64,000 nucleotides of DNA, from the NCBI RefSeq assembly GCF_001707885.1, contig NZ_MASS01000017.1, positions 21,821-85,820 on the forward strand. The letters are read 5' to 3'. Each line of letters opens with the position of its first letter. Position 1 is the stretch's first letter. Source of the stretch: Desulfosporosinus cupriresistens. Lineage in GTDB: Bacteria; Bacillota; Desulfitobacteriia; Desulfitobacteriales; Desulfitobacteriaceae. Made by a program: the position numbers and the translations under genes. The notes under the pieces were generated by a model, which saw only the letters and a list, made by a program, of their open reading frames with translations, had not been told where the DNA came from and made no database searches. This document shows, one piece after another, positions 36,180 through 44,871 of this stretch.

Positions 36180-37133
36180 TTATTTTAGCACAGCAGATAA
36201 TAAACGCCTAAAATTACTACCTGTAATCTGTTCAATCTCCGAGGTGGAAAACCCTCTCTTTGTCAAATCATTAAGTAGGTAGTCGTAATCGCCGACATGC
36301 CCAAGACCATCAGGCGCTTCGCTAATTCCATCAAAGTCCGATCCTAACCCGACCGTTTCTACCCCAGCCACATCTGCGATATAGCAAATATGACGTACCA
36401 CATCATCTCGAGTCGTCTTGCCCGCCTCTTTCAGAAATCGAGGATAAAAGTTGATTCCGACTACCCCTTTATGTTTTGCCAAAGCACGAAGTTGTTGGTC
36501 AGTTAGATTTCGTGGATGAGCACAAAGGGCCTGCGCACAAGAATGGGAAGCAGCGATGGGATCTTTCGAAAGTTCTAAGACATGCCAAAATCCGGCTTCG
36601 TTCAGATGAGAGACATCAATAAGCATGCCAAGTTTATTCATGCGTAGGACAACTTCCTGGCCCAACAGCGTTAATCTACTTTGGGTGCCAACTTCGCCAA
36701 CCCCGTCGCCCAAGGCATTACGTTGATTCCAGGTCAGCCCTAAAGCCCTGACACCTAGCTTGAAAATAATATCAAGCATAAAGATGCTTTCACCTAGGAT
36801 TTCTCCACCCTCTACACTCATCAGAATACCTATCCGATCTGAGTCTGGTATTTGTTGAAGGTCCTGTTTCGTTTGAACAAGAAATACCTGATCAGGATGA
36901 TCCCCAATAAATCGATGGGCCCCTTCTATTAGTTGTAATCCACGCCACGTAGCTGATGACGGTTTATACCTCGTTTCAATAAAAGCAGCCATGAATTGAA
37001 GAGCTACTCCTGCCCTCCTTGCTCTCTGAATATCCCAATGTCCTCCCTCTGAAGGATCTTGAAGTGTCCTCTCACCGTTTACAAAATGGATTAGACTATC
37101 GCAGTGCCCATCAATTATATAGGGTTTTTTCAT
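36180..37133 (-). CDS. Membrane dipeptidase-type (M19) dipeptidase
   Basis: A 317-residue M19 peptidase. The zinc ligands are in DGHCDS, VEGGE, and ASHS, and the end has VGLGSDFDGI. It hydrolyses a wide range of dipeptides. No signal peptide is seen, so it is likely cytosolic in this organism. It is flanked by spoVS and the PHP gene on the same strand. Confidence 0.93.
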   Translation of the reverse strand: MKKPYIIDGHCDSLIHFVNGERTLQDPSEGGHWDIQRARRAGVALQFMAAFIETRYKPSSATWRGLQLIEGAHRFIGDHPDQVFLVQTKQDLQQIPDSDRIGILMSVEGGEILGESIFMLDIIFKLGVRALGLTWNQRNALGDGVGEVGTQSRLTLLGQEVVLRMNKLGMLIDVSHLNEAGFWHVLELSKDPIAASHSCAQALCAHPRNLTDQQLRALAKHKGVVGINFYPRFLKEAGKTTRDDVVRHICYIADVAGVETVGLGSDFDGISEAPDGLGHVGDYDYLLNDLTKRGFSTSEIEQITGSNFRRLLSAVLK

Positions 37134-37216
37134 AACAACGAGCCCCTCCTCTTAAACAACATAATAAAGCACCTGTCTGCTATGATTATAGCAAACAGGT
37201 GATACTCAAGTGACAT

Positions 37217-37477
37217 TTAACGTGCCTGAATAATTAACTTAATGGCAGTTCTCTCTTCTCCATCAATTACAACGTCGGTGAATGCCGGGATACAGATCAG
37301 GTCAACTCCACTTGGAGCCACGAAACCACGAGCAATTGCTACAGCTTTGACAGCTTGATTGAGAGCTCCTGCTCCAATAGCCTGTAGCTCAGCGCCACCG
37401 CTCTCACGAAGAACCCCTGCAAGGGCACCCGCGACAGCATTCGGACTTGATTTTGCTGAAACTTTTAAAACATCCAT
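37217..37477 (-). CDS. spoVS: Stage V sporulation protein S
   Basis: An 86-residue protein almost identical from memory to B. subtilis SpoVS, including VSAKSSPNAVAGALAGVLRE, ARGFVAPSGVDLICIPAFTD and ERTAIKLI. SpoVS is an Alba-like nucleic-acid-binding protein needed for coat and cortex progress. ATG 37477 follows AGGAGG; the longer frame from 37519 lacks a site. It stands downstream of ymdB, as in Bacillus. Confidence 0.97.
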   Translation of the reverse strand: MDVLKVSAKSSPNAVAGALAGVLRESGGAELQAIGAGALNQAVKAVAIARGFVAPSGVDLICIPAFTDVVIDGEERTAIKLIIQAR

Positions 37478-37615
37478 AGAAACATCCTCCTGCTCGAATT
37501 GGTTTACAAGTATTGCCACAACTTTGAATATATGTATTCGAGAGCAAGCAGGCGAAATCCTCTTTTCTCAAAAGAATTTTCAGATTTTTTATATAATTAT
37601 GTGAAAACGCCTTTA

Positions 37616-38398
37616 TTAGGCTTCAGCAAAGCGTTGAATCGTTTCAATTTTACTGGTTTTTCCAGATTCCTCATCAATATCTAAGATCAGAGCATTAATC
37701 TGTACCGGGCCACTTGCCAACTCGAACTTCGCGGGAAGCTGGGTCAAAAAGCGATTTATAATAATTTCCTTTTTTACTCCCAAAACAGAATCTCTTGGTC
37801 CTGTCATACCGACATCTGTAATATAAGCTGTTCCCTGAGGAAGCACACGGGCATCTGCTGTCTGAATATGGGTATGAGTTCCCACAACAGCGCTGACTTT
37901 ACCATCGAGAAACCAGCCCAACGCAACTTTTTCTGAAGTTGCCTCGGCATGGAAATCGATTATGATAATAGGAGTCTCTTGTTTAATTTGATTAATCCAA
38001 CGTATAGCTCCACTAAAGGGGTCCTCCAGTGGGGGTAAAAATATACGACCGGATAAATTAAGAACACCAATTTTTCTTCCCATCGCCCGAATAAAACCAT
38101 GCCCTTGTCCCGGTGCTCCAACTGGATAATTTGCTGGGCGGACAAGTCTTGGCTCATGATCGATAAAATTCATAATTTCTCTTTGATCCCAAACATGATT
38201 CCCCATTGTCAAGAATTGGATTCCATATTTATAAAGTTCTTCAGCAACATCTTTTGTTAATCCTTTTCCAGCCGCGGCATTTTCTGCATTGGCAATGGTT
38301 ATATCAACTTTATATTCCGCCTGAAGTGGTTTTAAGAAACGTTTAACAGCTTCCCTTCCAGGCTTACCCACTATGTCTCCAATAAAAAGTATTCGCAA
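37616..38398 (-). CDS. ymdB: YmdB-family metallophosphoesterase
   Basis: A 260-residue metallophosphoesterase. FIGDIVGKPGRE, NAENAAAGKG, MGNHVWDQ, IIDFHAEATSEK and GTHTHIQTADA are the binuclear metal motifs of the YmdB family. B. subtilis YmdB is a 2',3'-cAMP-type phosphodiesterase that affects biofilm formation, and it is typically next to rny. It sits between spoVS and an unknown gene upstream of rny. Confidence 0.95.
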   Translation of the reverse strand: MRILFIGDIVGKPGREAVKRFLKPLQAEYKVDITIANAENAAAGKGLTKDVAEELYKYGIQFLTMGNHVWDQREIMNFIDHEPRLVRPANYPVGAPGQGHGFIRAMGRKIGVLNLSGRIFLPPLEDPFSGAIRWINQIKQETPIIIIDFHAEATSEKVALGWFLDGKVSAVVGTHTHIQTADARVLPQGTAYITDVGMTGPRDSVLGVKKEIIINRFLTQLPAKFELASGPVQINALILDIDEESGKTSKIETIQRFAEA

Positions 38399-38399
38399 C

Positions 38400-38606
38400 G
38401 AACGTGCCTCCTTCTAAATCGAGGTTCGAGGCGCGAGGTTCGAAATTTGCACATCGCCCACCACCCCTAAACAATATTCATAGAATGCTATTATTCTTCA
38501 TTTTAATACAGTTTATCCGGTTCGAGGTTCATGGCTCGAATATCATATATCAAGTATTAAATATCGAACATCGAACATCGAACATCGCGCTTCGCGCCTC
38601 GCAAAC
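38400..38606. repeat. TCGA-rich simple/dyad repeat
   Basis: GAGGTTCGAGGCGCGAGG near the left side and TCGAACATCGAACATCGAAC plus CGCGCTTCGCGCCTCG near the right side are partly inverse copies. Between them no gene is seen. This kind of short TCGAAC repeat is common in clostridial intergenic DNA. Confidence 0.65.
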
Positions 38607-39110
38607 CTAATTCTTAAATACCAATACTCGACCCTCTTCTCGCAAAGCGACAACGTTTTTATCAATATCATGCGTCTGAATTGAAGACAGCATGTGGTTA
38701 ATCATTTCTTCCTGAAAAACCTGTTCATCTTCGGGCAGATTCATTTCATCGTAGACTAAATTCTGTTTATATTCTCGTTTTAGAAGTTCAACAATGAGCC
38801 CTACTTCGCGTTGAGTCATACTATCGACATCCCGGGTTACTGTGATAACACAGACGTTTTCCTCGCTCCGACATGCAATATCAAAAACCCGCATACTCTT
38901 TCCCTCAAGCTGATGGAAGAGTTCTAAGGCAGGTTTCAGGATTTCTTGGAAAGAAGAGAGTTCATCGTGTTGCGTTATCATAAAGGTAAACTTAAGGGCA
39001 TGCTGCTCACGCCAATAATGAACCGAACCTACCTCAGAGTATCTCAACAGAATTGAGGTCAATAGTCCTACTCCGTCTTGAACACGTCCTCCATCTTTAT
39101 ATATATTCAT
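38607..39110 (-). CDS. Hypothetical protein between ymdB and rny
   Basis: A 167-residue soluble protein, no family recognised. It has alternating strands and helices (TVTRDVDSMTQREVGLIVEL) and an acidic region MNLPEDEQVFQEEMINHML. The ribosome site before ATG 39110 is weak (AAGG directly next to it); a TTG about 16 codons later follows a GGAG. Its steady position next to rny and ymdB suggests a role in RNA metabolism, which is only inference from place. Confidence 0.65.
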   Translation of the reverse strand: MNIYKDGGRVQDGVGLLTSILLRYSEVGSVHYWREQHALKFTFMITQHDELSSFQEILKPALELFHQLEGKSMRVFDIACRSEENVCVITVTRDVDSMTQREVGLIVELLKREYKQNLVYDEMNLPEDEQVFQEEMINHMLSSIQTHDIDKNVVALREEGRVLVFKN

Positions 39111-39247
39111 CCTTGTTTTCAGTCCTCTCTATTACACTATCCTTAACATGACAACTATTCGGCATAGGACTGCTTTTTCCTGCATAGAAGCTGCTCAAAT
39201 CGGTTGGGCATATTTGGTTTTAGTGCAAGATTAAACTTCTAGAATGA

Positions 39248-39355
39248 TATAAAGAAAACTTGGTTGACGCCCAAGCCAGAGGCGCAGGCGGCAGCTTTAG
39301 TTGCACTTATGCTTCCAGAAAGTATGGAACGAAAGTTATGCTTTCTGACTAGTAT
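39248..39355 (+). repeat. Dispersed modular repeat, copy D1
   Basis: Runs from TATAAAGAAAACTTGGTTGA to CTTTCTGACTAGTATA. It lacks the GAAGACA hairpin and instead has the module GAGGCGCAGGCGGCAGC plus AGTTGCACTTATGC. The arm pair CAGAAAGTAT / ATGCTTTCTG forms a hairpin. Confidence 0.85.
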
Positions 39356-39565
39356 AAAGAAAACTTGGTTGACGCCCAAGTCACAGGCGCAGGCGGCAGC
39401 CTTAGTTGCACTTATGCGCTGGCCAAGGATGGCCGAGTGTCCCTGTAGCCCGAAGACACTGTCTTCGCACGAATTAGCCTTCTTGCAGGATGGCGAGAAG
39501 GGACCTTCCAGAAAGTATGGAACGAAAGTTATACTTTCTGACTAGTATAAAGAAAACTTGGTTGG
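39353..39565 (+). repeat. Dispersed modular repeat, copy D2 plus a third partial start
   Basis: Begins immediately where D1 ends (shared TATA) with the same first 50 bases, then adds GGCCAAGGATGGCCGAGTGT, the CGAAGACACTGTCTTCG hairpin, and ends CTTTCTGACTAGTATA at 39549. A third start TATAAAGAAAACTTGGTTGG follows to 39565 and breaks off. Confidence 0.85.
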
Positions 39566-39585
39566 GTCTATGTGCTTGGATGACA

Positions 39586-39616
39586 AAAACAGGCGATCCG
39601 CAGAATCGCCTGTTTT
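39586..39616 (-). terminator. Terminator of rny
   Basis: AAAACAGGCGAT and ATCGCCTGTTTT are exact arms around a seven-base loop; on the minus strand TTTTTG follows. Confidence 0.9.
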
Positions 39617-39634
39617 AACATCTCTTAGATTTGA

Positions 39635-41182
39635 CTATTTTGCAAAGTCAACCGCTCGGGTTTCACGGATCACCACTACTTTAATTTGCCCTGGGTATTC
39701 AAGCTCTTCTTCGATCCGCTTACTTATCTCGCGCGCGACACGTGGAGCGAGCACATCATCAATCTTGTCAGGTTTAACAATAATACGAACTTCTCGTCCG
39801 GCTTGAATGGCAAAGCACTTTTCGACCCCTTCAAAGCTCTCCGCGATCTCTTCTAGCTTCTGCAAACGTTTAATATACGTTTCCAAGGTCTCTCGGCGTG
39901 CACCTGGGCGTGCTGCAGAAACTGCATCAGCAGCAGCAACAAGGACGGCAACCAAGGTTTTCGGCTCAACATCGTTATGATGCGCTTCAATTGCATGAAC
40001 AACATCACTTGATTCCTTGTATTTTTTAGCTAGATCAACTCCAATTTGGACATGGGTCCCTTCCATATCATGATCGACGGCCTTGCCAATATCATGTAGG
40101 AGACCTGCCCGCTTGGCAAGCTGTATATCTATGCCTAACTCCGCAGCCATCAAACCTGCCAAATGAGATACTTCTGTCGAATGCTTCAAGACATTTTGTC
40201 CATAACTTGTACGGAATTTGAGTCGACCGAGCAAACGAATTAACTCAGGATGCAAACCATGCACGCCTGTCTCAAATGTTGCTTGTTCCCCTTCTTCGCG
40301 GATCTTTTGGTCGACTTCTTTCTGAGCCTTTTCAACCATTTCTTCAATCCGTGCAGGGTGAATACGACCATCGGCAATAAGTTTTTCGAGAGCGATTCGC
40401 GCAACTTCTCTGCGTATGGGGTCAAACCCCGATAAAATCACGGCCTCAGGAGTATCATCAATAATAAGATCGATTCCTGTCAAAGTTTCTAAAGTACGGA
40501 TATTACGCCCCTCACGGCCAATAATCCGACCTTTCATTTCGTCACTAGGCAACGCCACAACCGATACTGTTGTTTCAGCTACATGATCCGCAGCGCACCG
40601 CTGTATAGCCAAAGCAATAATATTTTTAGCCCGTTTCTCTGCTTCTTCCTTAGCACGAGTCTCAATTTCCTTAATCATGATCGCCGACTCATAGCGAACC
40701 TCTTCTTCAACTCTTTTCAGCAATAGCTGTTTGGCCTCTTCTGAGGTCATGCCGGATAAACGCTCTAGTTCAGCTTGCTCTTGACCAACAAGCAGGCTTA
40801 ACTCTTCTTTTTGTTGTTCTACTTCACTTTCTTTGCGATGTATATTTTCCTCTTTGCGTTCAAGTGATTCAATTTTGCGATCTAAGCTCTCCTCTTTTTG
40901 GAGCAAGCGTCGTTCAAGCCGCTGGAGTTCGTTACGCCGTTCTCGAGTTTCTTTTTCCACTTCATTATGGATATGCATAACTTCTTCTTTGGCAGCAACG
41001 ACCGATTCTCTCTTCTTACTTTCAGCTGCAGAATAGGCATTCTCGACAATACGTTTTGCTTCTTCTTCTGCAGATCCAATACCCTTTTCAGCAGTATTTT
41101 TACGAATAAGCCAACCTGCTAAGACACCTAAAGCTAACCCCACTAATATGGCGACTAATCCAATAATAACTGTTTCCAACAT
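39635..41182 (-). CDS. rny: Ribonuclease Y
   Basis: A 515-residue RNase Y. One N-terminal membrane helix (about residues 5-25), a long coiled coil to residue about 200, a KH domain with [13 protein letters not shown], and an HD domain with [12 protein letters not shown] and AHHNDVEPK. It is the main endonuclease starting mRNA decay in Firmicutes, attached to the inner membrane. The ATG follows AAGGGGGTG. Upstream lies a 165-nt leader RNA with its own promoter and terminator, so the gene is perhaps controlled by attenuation. Confidence 0.97.
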   Translation of the reverse strand: MLETVIIGLVAILVGLALGVLAGWLIRKNTAEKGIGSAEEEAKRIVENAYSAAESKKRESVVAAKEEVMHIHNEVEKETRERRNELQRLERRLLQKEESLDRKIESLERKEENIHRKESEVEQQKEELSLLVGQEQAELERLSGMTSEEAKQLLLKRVEEEVRYESAIMIKEIETRAKEEAEKRAKNIIALAIQRCAADHVAETTVSVVALPSDEMKGRIIGREGRNIRTLETLTGIDLIIDDTPEAVILSGFDPIRREVARIALEKLIADGRIHPARIEEMVEKAQKEVDQKIREEGEQATFETGVHGLHPELIRLLGRLKFRTSYGQNVLKHSTEVSHLAGLMAAELGIDIQLAKRAGLLHDIGKAVDHDMEGTHVQIGVDLAKKYKESSDVVHAIEAHHNDVEPKTLVAVLVAAADAVSAARPGARRETLETYIKRLQKLEEIAESFEGVEKCFAIQAGREVRIIVKPDKIDDVLAPRVAREISKRIEEELEYPGQIKVVVIRETRAVDFAK

Positions 41183-41223
41183 ACGTGCACACCCCCTTGT
41201 TTGTCAAATTCTATTTTTCAAAT

Positions 41224-41250
41224 AAAAAAAACTGGTTTCCCAAAACCAGT
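41224..41250 (-). terminator. Intrinsic terminator of the rny leader RNA
   Basis: On the minus strand ACTGGTTT and AAACCAGT form a stem around TGGG and eight T follow. It lies 40 bp before the rny start. Confidence 0.85.
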
Positions 41251-41391
41251 CACATTAAGCATAACCTTAAAGACGGGAGTTTTTCCCCGTTTCCTACAAC
41301 TCTCGTAAGTCAAAAAACCGTATATTTAACTGACTACTACGAAATCTATAAGAAAACCTTAAAGGTTAAATCTTAACAGAGACAGGTCTCT
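41224..41391 (-). ncRNA. Candidate structured leader RNA (attenuator or riboswitch-like) upstream of rny
   Basis: A 165-nt RNA is bounded by a strong promoter (41398-41426) and an intrinsic terminator (41224-41250). It contains, 5' to 3': a hairpin CTTAGCAGAGAC / GTCTCTGTTAAG, a helix arm AACCTTTAAG, a hairpin CGTA..GTCA / TGAC..TACG, a hairpin ACGGG / CCCGT, and the matching arm CTTTAAGGTT that can close the multi-branch structure right before the terminator. This is the architecture of a regulated terminator. It does not match riboswitch classes I know (SAM, TPP, purine, glycine, c-di-GMP, fluoride, THF). A self-standing small RNA is the alternative. Confidence 0.5.
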
Positions 41392-41397
41392 GCTAAG

Positions 41398-41426
41398 ATT
41401 TTAATATCATTTGCAAACAATGTCAA
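41398..41426 (-). promoter_or_regulatory. Sigma-A-type promoter of the rny leader
   Basis: On the minus strand TTGACA (41421-41426) and TAAAAT (41398-41403) are spaced by exactly 17 bp. Confidence 0.75.
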
Positions 41427-41461
41427 GCTTGTCCTAAAATGGTGCATTTTATACACTAGGC

Positions 41462-42019
41462 CTACCTAGGATCTAATGTCTCATCATCCCGATTATTAGT
41501 GGTTTTAATCTGATAGAGTACTTTTCTTACCATGTCGGAGGGATACCCACGTTGAATAAGCTTGCGAGCAACTTTTTGCTGAAGCCACAAATCACGCGGA
41601 ACCTGTCTCTTGGAATCTTTCTCATGAACCTTTTGATCCCAACGCTCACCCTCTTGTACCCACCACCGTTTGGCGAGGGTTAAACACTGCTGAAACTCAT
41701 CACCACTTGAATACGTTGCTTCCAACGCTTGCTCAATCACCTGGGATACTAACCCTCGGTTTTGCAAATCTTGGAGGACTCTGCGGCGTGAATAACGTCT
41801 AAGTCGATTTTGCGAAACTGTCAAAGCTAATTCCTGGTCGTTAATATAACCTAAGTTCTCCATCTTTTCCAACACTTCGCTAATTTCCGAGCTTTCATAA
41901 CCCTTTTCCATCAGACGTGTTTTCAATTCATAATGTGTCAAAGCACGACGTGATAAACAATCCAAAGCGACCTCTCGGGCACTCTTAAGAGGTTTAGAAC
42001 TCGTCAAGTGAATCATCAT
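41462..42019 (-). CDS. recX: Regulatory protein RecX
   Basis: A 185-residue RecX. The tandem three-helix repeats show in [45 protein letters not shown] and [16 protein letters not shown]. RecX modulates RecA filaments. Its start overlaps the last 26 bases of recA, so both are in one transcript. Two ATG codons stand together (42019 and 42016); the ribosome site is weak. Confidence 0.92.
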   Translation of the reverse strand: MMIHLTSSKPLKSAREVALDCLSRRALTHYELKTRLMEKGYESSEISEVLEKMENLGYINDQELALTVSQNRLRRYSRRRVLQDLQNRGLVSQVIEQALEATYSSGDEFQQCLTLAKRWWVQEGERWDQKVHEKDSKRQVPRDLWLQQKVARKLIQRGYPSDMVRKVLYQIKTTNNRDDETLDPR

Positions 42020-43037
42020 CTTCCGTTACTTCCGCTGTGCCTGCTGAGGTGTTCATATTTGTGCGGATCAGTTGCTCAAGAACGTTGGCCATATCCAGAT
42101 GTTGCTTGAGATATTCTTTAACATTCTCACGTCCCTGCCCTAACCGTTCTCCGTTATAAGAGTACCAAGCCCCAGATTTCGTAATTATCTCCATTTCGGT
42201 ACCGATATCTACGATACTTCCTTCACGAGAAATACCTTCACCGTACATAATGTCGAAATCTGCCGTTTTAAAAGGGGGAGCAACTTTATTTTTGACAACT
42301 TTAATACGAGTTTTATTGCCTACAATATCCTGCCCTTGTTTTAAGGCTTCTTGCCGACGGATATCTATCCGAATTGTAGCGTAAAACTTAAGAGCTCTGC
42401 CCCCCGTGGTCGTCTCTGGGCTACCAAACATAACGCCTATTTTTTCACGAATTTGATTGATAAAAATAACACAAGTATTGCTCTTGCTAATGGAACCCGT
42501 CAACTTACGTAAGGCCTGTGACATCAGACGAGCATGTAAACCAACATGATTGTCTCCCATTTCCCCTTCAATCTCTGCACGAGGAACTAAAGCGGCCACA
42601 GAGTCAACTACGACGACATCCACAGCAGCACTGCGTACAAGTGCCTCACAGATTTCGAGTCCCTGTTCTCCCGTGTCCGGCTGGGCGACCAGTAAATCAT
42701 CAATATTAACTCCTAAAGCCTTAGCATAAACAGGATCGAGGGCATGCTCTGCATCGATGAAAGCAGCTGCTCCACCTAATTTTTGAGCTTCAGCAATAAT
42801 ATGCAATGCAACAGTTGTTTTACCAGAGGACTCAGGTCCGTAAATTTCAATAACCCGCCCGCGCGGTACCCCTCCAACGCCTAAGGCCAAATCTAGCGCC
42901 AAAGAACCTGTAGGAATAACATCAATTACTACTCCCGCATTTGATTCTCCTAATTTCATAATCGAACCTTTGCCAAACTGTTTCTCAATCTGAGCAAGTG
43001 CAATGTCAAGTGCTTTTAGCTTATTCGTTTCGGCCAT
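41994..43037 (-). CDS. recA: Recombinase RecA
   Basis: A 347-residue RecA with Walker [19 protein letters not shown], and [19 protein letters not shown]. It catalyses strand exchange and induces the SOS response. ATG 43037 follows GAGGAGG; the longer frame from 43064 starts in the leader. The acidic tail [12 protein letters not shown] is usual. A LexA box overlaps its promoter. Confidence 0.98.
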   Translation of the reverse strand: MAETNKLKALDIALAQIEKQFGKGSIMKLGESNAGVVIDVIPTGSLALDLALGVGGVPRGRVIEIYGPESSGKTTVALHIIAEAQKLGGAAAFIDAEHALDPVYAKALGVNIDDLLVAQPDTGEQGLEICEALVRSAAVDVVVVDSVAALVPRAEIEGEMGDNHVGLHARLMSQALRKLTGSISKSNTCVIFINQIREKIGVMFGSPETTTGGRALKFYATIRIDIRRQEALKQGQDIVGNKTRIKVVKNKVAPPFKTADFDIMYGEGISREGSIVDIGTEMEIITKSGAWYSYNGERLGQGRENVKEYLKQHLDMANVLEQLIRTNMNTSAGTAEVTEDDDSLDEF

Positions 43038-43087
43038 TCCGTTATCCTCCTCATCTGGGTCCAATTAACGCATTTTTGCGTTTTGGC

Positions 43088-43101
43088 AAAACATCTGTTC
43101 G
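43088..43101 (-). promoter_or_regulatory. LexA (SOS) box of recA
   Basis: On the minus strand CGAACAGATGTTTT fits the Gram-positive SOS box CGAACRNRYGTTYG except at the last base. It lies directly behind the -10 region. Confidence 0.8.
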
Positions 43102-43107
43102 GTTCTC

Positions 43108-43137
43108 ATTATAGATGTTGAGCTCGATACTTGTCAA
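43108..43137 (-). promoter_or_regulatory. recA promoter
   Basis: TTGACA (43132-43137) and TATAAT (43108-43113) on the minus strand, spacer 18 bp; both elements are perfect. Confidence 0.8.
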
Positions 43138-43190
43138 TTTGTTTATGTTTCAACCGACAACAAAACAAATGTTATTACATTTTTATTGAT

Positions 43191-43238
43191 TTTATTGTAA
43201 AAGCTAACCTCTTTTGAAGTTAGCTTTTTACAATAAAA
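43191..43238 (-). terminator. Terminator of the DEAD-box helicase transcript
   Basis: AAGCTAAC and GTTAGCTT arms extend outward through TTTTATTGTAA and TTACAATAAAA. It lies between the helicase stop and the recA promoter. Confidence 0.85.
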
Positions 43239-43256
43239 TATATTTCTTTTCCGATT

Positions 43257-44864
43257 TTAATAATCGCTATTTTCACGTGCTTTGGCTGGTTCAACACTGA
43301 CTCTTCGCCCTTTAATCATAGCCTGATGCATACAACTCTGAACCCTAGAAGCATATTCTTCGGGAACCTCTACAAAGGTGAATTTATCATATATATTAAT
43401 CATCCCTATAATATTTCCAGAAATTCCACTTTCATCGGCAATCCAACGAATAATATCCTGAGGACGGATTTGTTGTATTCTTCCGATGTTTATGAAAAAG
43501 CGTACCATACCCACTGCTGCTCCCGTATTTCCATAATGTATATCGCCTTGCTCTTTGTCTTCTTCCAAACTCACTCCTTCAACCCCAAACTTTAAAGCTG
43601 CGGCAGCAACATCAATAGAATCGTATTCTTCGAGCAAATCACCGACAATCGCTCGATAGTTTCCTAAGCGATTACTTTGGATCAGTTTTATAAGTTGATT
43701 CTTGAGATTTTCGGCCTGACGCTCGCTGATATCAGCCAGTGAAGGCAACTCTTGGCGCCGGATTCTCGTCTTAATCAGATTCTCGATCAACCGAAGTTGG
43801 CGGTACTCCTTAGGAGAAATTAGAGTTATAGCTTGCCCTTTACGACCCACGCGCCCTGTTCTCCCAATCCGATGCACGTATGATACCGGGTCCTGAGGAA
43901 TATCGAAATTAATAACATGGGTGACATTATTTATATCTAACCCCCGTGCCGCAACATCCGTTGCCACCAAGAGTTCCGACTTCCCGTCCCGAAAGCGTTT
44001 CATCACTCGATCCCGCTGTTGTTGGCTCAGATCCCCATGTAATCCATCAGCAAAATATCCCCGAGCTTCAAGAGCCGCTACAAGCTCATCCACGCCACGT
44101 TTTGTGCGGCAAAAAATTATTCCTTGGCCAATATCCTCAATATCAATAATTCTGCACAACGCATCAACCTTAATACTTTCCCTGGCCTCATAGAACACTT
44201 GATCAATTAGCGGAACCGTTAACTCGTCCCGACTAACTGTTACAGCACGTGGATTATTCATATAGATCTGAGCTAACTTTCGAATTGCTGGCGGCATAGT
44301 TGCCGAAAATAGCATAATTTGTCGGCCTTCAGAAGGGACGTCCTTTAAAATAGCCTCAATATCTTCAATGAAACCCATATCCAGCATTTCATCCGCTTCG
44401 TCAAGGACTACAATTTTGGCATGTTGCAGGCGAAGTGTACCTCGGTTCAGATGGTCTAACAATCGACCAGGAGTTCCGACGACCACCTGATATCCCATGC
44501 GCAAGGCGCGAATCTGACGATCAATGGGCTGTCCACCGTAAATCGGCAATGGTTTTACATGCCTATACTTTCCGATCTTGGCAATTTCCTCAGAAACCTG
44601 TATGGCAAGTTCACGAGTGGGAGTTACAATAATCGCTTGCACCGCTAGAAATTTAGGATTTACCTTTTCGGCAATAGGAATTGAAAACGCGGCAGTTTTA
44701 CCCGTCCCGGTCTGAGCCTGACCAATTAGATCAACCGCTTCAAGTGCATAAGGTATTGCTTCTTTTTGAATTGGAGAAGGCTCTTCAAACCCCATTTCAG
44801 ATAAGGCTTGTAGAATCTGTTTGCTCAACTTAATATCTCCAAAAGATTGTAGACGTTCAACCAT
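43257..44864 (-). CDS. deaD: DEAD-box RNA helicase with DbpA-type RNA-binding domain (DeaD/CsdA-like)
   Basis: A 535-residue DEAD-box protein. The Q motif, AQTGTGKT, PTRELAIQ, DEADEMLD (motif II), SAT, and HRIGRTGR are all present. After residue 450 comes a DbpA/CsdA-type RNA-recognition domain (VGMVRFFINIGR, IGMINIYDKFTFVEVPEE). It unwinds structured RNA, typically in ribosome assembly and cold response. I use ATG 44864; a GTG one codon earlier is the frame's first start. It follows cinA by seven bases and is likely co-transcribed. Confidence 0.95.
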   Translation of the reverse strand: MVERLQSFGDIKLSKQILQALSEMGFEEPSPIQKEAIPYALEAVDLIGQAQTGTGKTAAFSIPIAEKVNPKFLAVQAIIVTPTRELAIQVSEEIAKIGKYRHVKPLPIYGGQPIDRQIRALRMGYQVVVGTPGRLLDHLNRGTLRLQHAKIVVLDEADEMLDMGFIEDIEAILKDVPSEGRQIMLFSATMPPAIRKLAQIYMNNPRAVTVSRDELTVPLIDQVFYEARESIKVDALCRIIDIEDIGQGIIFCRTKRGVDELVAALEARGYFADGLHGDLSQQQRDRVMKRFRDGKSELLVATDVAARGLDINNVTHVINFDIPQDPVSYVHRIGRTGRVGRKGQAITLISPKEYRQLRLIENLIKTRIRRQELPSLADISERQAENLKNQLIKLIQSNRLGNYRAIVGDLLEEYDSIDVAAAALKFGVEGVSLEEDKEQGDIHYGNTGAAVGMVRFFINIGRIQQIRPQDIIRWIADESGISGNIIGMINIYDKFTFVEVPEEYASRVQSCMHQAMIKGRRVSVEPAKARENSDY

Positions 44865-44871
44865 CACCTAG

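Noticed and set aside
38520..38606. TCGAACA repeats as a CRISPR-like array
   Set aside because: Units are only seven to nine bases with no spacers; this is simple-sequence repeat.
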